From contig BDIU01000474.1 in the NCBI GenBank assembly GCA_002118135.1, positions 1 through 42,165 of the forward strand: 42,165 nucleotides of DNA, read 5' to 3'. The position numbers and the translations under genes are program-made. The notes below the pieces were generated by a model, which was not told the origin of the DNA, searched no databases, and saw nothing but the letters and a program-made list of their open reading frames with translations. Source of the stretch: Trebouxia sp. TZW2008 (taxonomy: Eukaryota; Chlorophyta; Trebouxiophyceae; Trebouxiales; Trebouxiaceae). Shown here piece after piece: positions 40,220-42,165 of the stretch (position 1 is the first letter of the stretch; each line of letters starts with the position of its first letter).

Positions 40220-42073
40220 ATGACGGAGACAGTCGACGCTCTTGCTGCATCTCAGCCTGAGCTGCAGCCCAAGAAAAAGGTCAAAAAGAGCAAAGATGAC
40301 AAAGACAAAGACAGCGCAGCAAAGTCAAGCAAGAAGAAGAGAAAGACCGCAGAGGCTGCTGCAGCAGTAGCAACCGAGGAACAGCCCAAGAAAAAGAAGA
40401 AAAAGTCCAAGACTGAGGCGGTTCACAGCAGCAGCGACAGCGAGGACACCGTAGTCGCAGCTGAGGCCGCGCCCGCACCAGCACCAGCGAAGCCAGCGAA
40501 CCCCTTAGCTTTGGACAACTTCAGATTGTCTGCCCCTGTCAAGTCTCTGTTGCGCGCCAAAGGCTTCGACACCTTATTTGACATACAAGCACAGACGCTC
40601 AACCACCTGTTAGATGGCTTTGACCTGGTTGGCAGGGCAAGAACTGGTTGTGGCAAGACTCTGGCATTTGTGCTTCCCATCATTGAGCGCCTGAGTCAAG
40701 GCCATGATGGTAGCAGAAGAGCATTTGGCAGAGGGCCAAAAGTGATAGTCTTGGCACCCACCAGAGAGCTGGCAAAACAGGTGTGTGCTGCTTAGCGCAA
40801 CTGCTGCTTATTTGCTCAGCATTCCGTCCATGCGTGAGTGCCTGGTCTGCAACTTCATTCATTTCATTTCACACGCATTCTAGGCAGGCTCAGCAGGCCC
40901 AGCTAGGTACGTACAGGTGCAGTTGACCGTCTCCAACCATTGCTGTCTTGTGCTAATCTGAACCATTTCAACTGACAGTGGAGGGTGGAGAGACTGTTGC
41001 ATGTTCTGTACGTCACAAGCACATGTGTCACTCAATGCTGTCTAACCCTCTCCAGATTGGCATGCAATGCTGCTCAGTGTACTGCATGTGACACATTTGC
41101 AAAATCAGAATACAACGCTGCAGCTGGCTTACTGCATCTGAGACATTTGCAGGTTCATGCTGATTTTGAATGGATAGCAAAGGCATACCAGCTCAGCACC
41201 CTATGTGTGTACGGAGGCAGCCCTTACCCGCCACAGGAAAGTGCTTTCCGCCGAGGTGTGGACATTGTCGTAGGAACTCCAGGCAGGGTCAAAGACCACC
41301 TGGAGCGCAAAACACTCAAGATGGCTGAGATACAGTAAGTGCTTAGATCCAGATGCATGGTCTGCATAGCATAAGATTTCAATCTTCTTGCTGGTGATGT
41401 CTCATACTGTGCGTGTAGCATGTGTATGCTGCGTTTTGTGAAGTCATAGTGTCATTGCATGCGACGTGCAAAAGCCAGTGAAGAAGCAATGTTGTTCTGA
41501 CAATCAACAGATGCAGCCAAGCATGTCGTGGTGCCTGACATGCTTAGCTGCATGTGCTGACTGTTAGTACAATGTCACCATTGTCATGCAACCTCTGCAG
41601 TTGGCGCTTCCTCAGCCTGTGACAAGTCTCCATGCAAGGAAACAAGTTAAGCCTTGTCCTGTTGACATGAGACAGCAACACATCTGCGGCAGCGCTACTT
41701 TGCTGAGAAACAGTTTCTTGCGCAGGCACTTTGCTATCCTCAAGCCTATGTGTTCTGCAGATTTTGTGTCCTGAATGACCGTCATGAGATGCTCAACAGT
41801 TATGTTGTGCAGACACTGCATGCTGAACGCGCGAGATAATATGCTCAAGACATGTGATTGTGCAGGTATCGTGTGCTGGATGAATGTGATGAGATGCTGA
41901 ACATGGGCTTTGTTGATGATGTTGAGCTGATTCTGAAGTCTGGTGGCTCATCAGAAAACATGCAGACCCTGCTGTTCAGTGCCACATTGCCTCCCTGGGT
42001 TAAGGATATCACCAAGAAGTTCCTCAGAAAGGAGCAGAAGCTCATAGACCTTGTGGGCACACAGAAGATGAAG
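40220..42073 (+). CDS. DEAD-box ATP-dependent RNA helicase, DDX21/RH7-like (3' end outside window)
   Basis: Exons 40220-40780, 41153-41334 and 41866-42073 give the first 317 residues; the gene runs off the right edge at a donor (AAG/GTGACA). The N-terminus is Lys-rich (PKKKKKKSK and similar), then acidic Ser (HSSSDSEDT) and Ala/Pro-rich, as in nucleolar helicases. The core has LDNFRLSAPVKSLLRAKGFD, FDIQAQTLNHLLDGFDLVGR with the Q motif, motif I ARTGCGKT, motif Ia PTRELAKQ, GG as GGSPYPPQ, motif Ib TPGR, motif II DECD in VLDECDEMLNMGF, and motif III SAT. DECD instead of DEAD keeps the catalytic Asp-Glu. DDX21/RH7 proteins act in rRNA processing and RNA chaperoning in the nucleolus. The C-terminal RecA domain and GUCT domain would lie beyond the window. 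Introns upstream of exons 2 and 3 carry copies of exon edges. Confidence 0.93.
41077..41152 (+). repeat. Duplicated acceptor region upstream of helicase exon 2
   Basis: TACTGCATGTGACACATTTGC at about 41080 and TACTGCATCTGAGACATTTGC just before the exon 2 acceptor are diverged copies, 50 bp apart. In the upstream copy the AG of the acceptor has become AA. Confidence 0.6.
41761..41811 (+). repeat. Upstream copy of helicase exon 3 (5' edge and acceptor)
   Basis: After TTCTGCAG the copy reads FCVLNDRHEMLNSYVVQ in the frame equivalent to YRVLDECDEMLNMGFVDD of exon 3, 105 bp downstream. The catalytic DECD has become NDRH. The frame is still open over this stretch and the acceptor is intact. Confidence 0.75.
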
Positions 42074-42103
42074 GTGACACTGCTGCATCCTCATTGATTT
42101 CCG

Positions 42104-42165
42104 TTGCCATTGCCATTGCCATTGCCATTGCCATTGCCATTGCCATTGCCATTGCCATTGCCATT
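42104..42165. repeat. Hexanucleotide microsatellite TTGCCA / CCATTG at the right edge
   Basis: About ten perfect copies of a 6-bp unit run to the end of the window, inside the helicase intron that begins at 42074. Assembly may break in such a tract. Confidence 0.9.

Noticed and set aside
1..42165. tRNA or rRNA genes
   Set aside because: I found no convincing B-box or cloverleaf and no rRNA-like sequence by eye. A covariance-model search was not possible.

Overview
This is nuclear DNA of a eukaryote, most likely a green alga (Chlorophyta; a trebouxiophyte would fit, but I cannot name the genus). The genes are built of short exons whose GT-AG (twice GC-AG) introns usually end in TGCAG and join in a consistent reading phase. 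TGTAA, the green-algal poly(A) signal, lies about 190-310 bp past several stop codons. A plastid-type ferredoxin C2 and a mitochondrial ribosomal protein are both encoded here. All exon models were made by eye from reading frame, splice consensus and family conservation; none has transcript support.

Layout, left to right. (1) ~392-11284 (+): a very large gene for a repeat-rich, low-complexity protein of about 1,520 residues, no domain recognised, possibly starting left of the window. (2) 12334-19170 (-): a class I cyclic nucleotide phosphodiesterase. (3) 19720-22551 (+): a SAM methyltransferase with an N-terminal targeting region, head-to-head with the phosphodiesterase. (4) 23121-24682 (-): ferredoxin C2. 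(5) 25234-27945 (-): mitochondrial ribosomal protein uS5m. (6) 28546-29995 (+): a secreted, glycosylation-rich protein with a PAN/Apple-like cysteine domain, divergent from uS5m. (7) 31163-37396 (-): a bZIP transcription factor of about 609 residues. (8) 37755-39644 (+): an FHA domain fused to a Pin1-type prolyl isomerase, divergent from the bZIP gene. (9) 40220 to beyond the right edge (+): a DEAD-box RNA helicase of the DDX21/RH7 type. The genes do not form one pathway. They share the same internal architecture.

The most unusual signal is structural. In six of the nine genes, introns carry decayed copies of the edge of the neighbouring exon. Copies upstream of an exon keep its acceptor side and 5' coding part. 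Copies downstream keep its 3' coding part and donor side. The best case is the phosphodiesterase: one complete catalytic exon is flanked by three 5'-half copies and three 3'-half copies, spaced mostly about 170 bp apart, with several ruined by stop codons or a lost donor. I read this as introns growing by tandem duplication across exon-intron junctions, or possibly as a set of decoy exons.

Other points of interest are the FHA-parvulin fusion and a 121-bp-arm intronic hairpin made from an inverted copy of an exon-like segment. There are also two GC-AG introns, dispersed repeat families and many minisatellites. I saw no tRNA, rRNA or CRISPR array.
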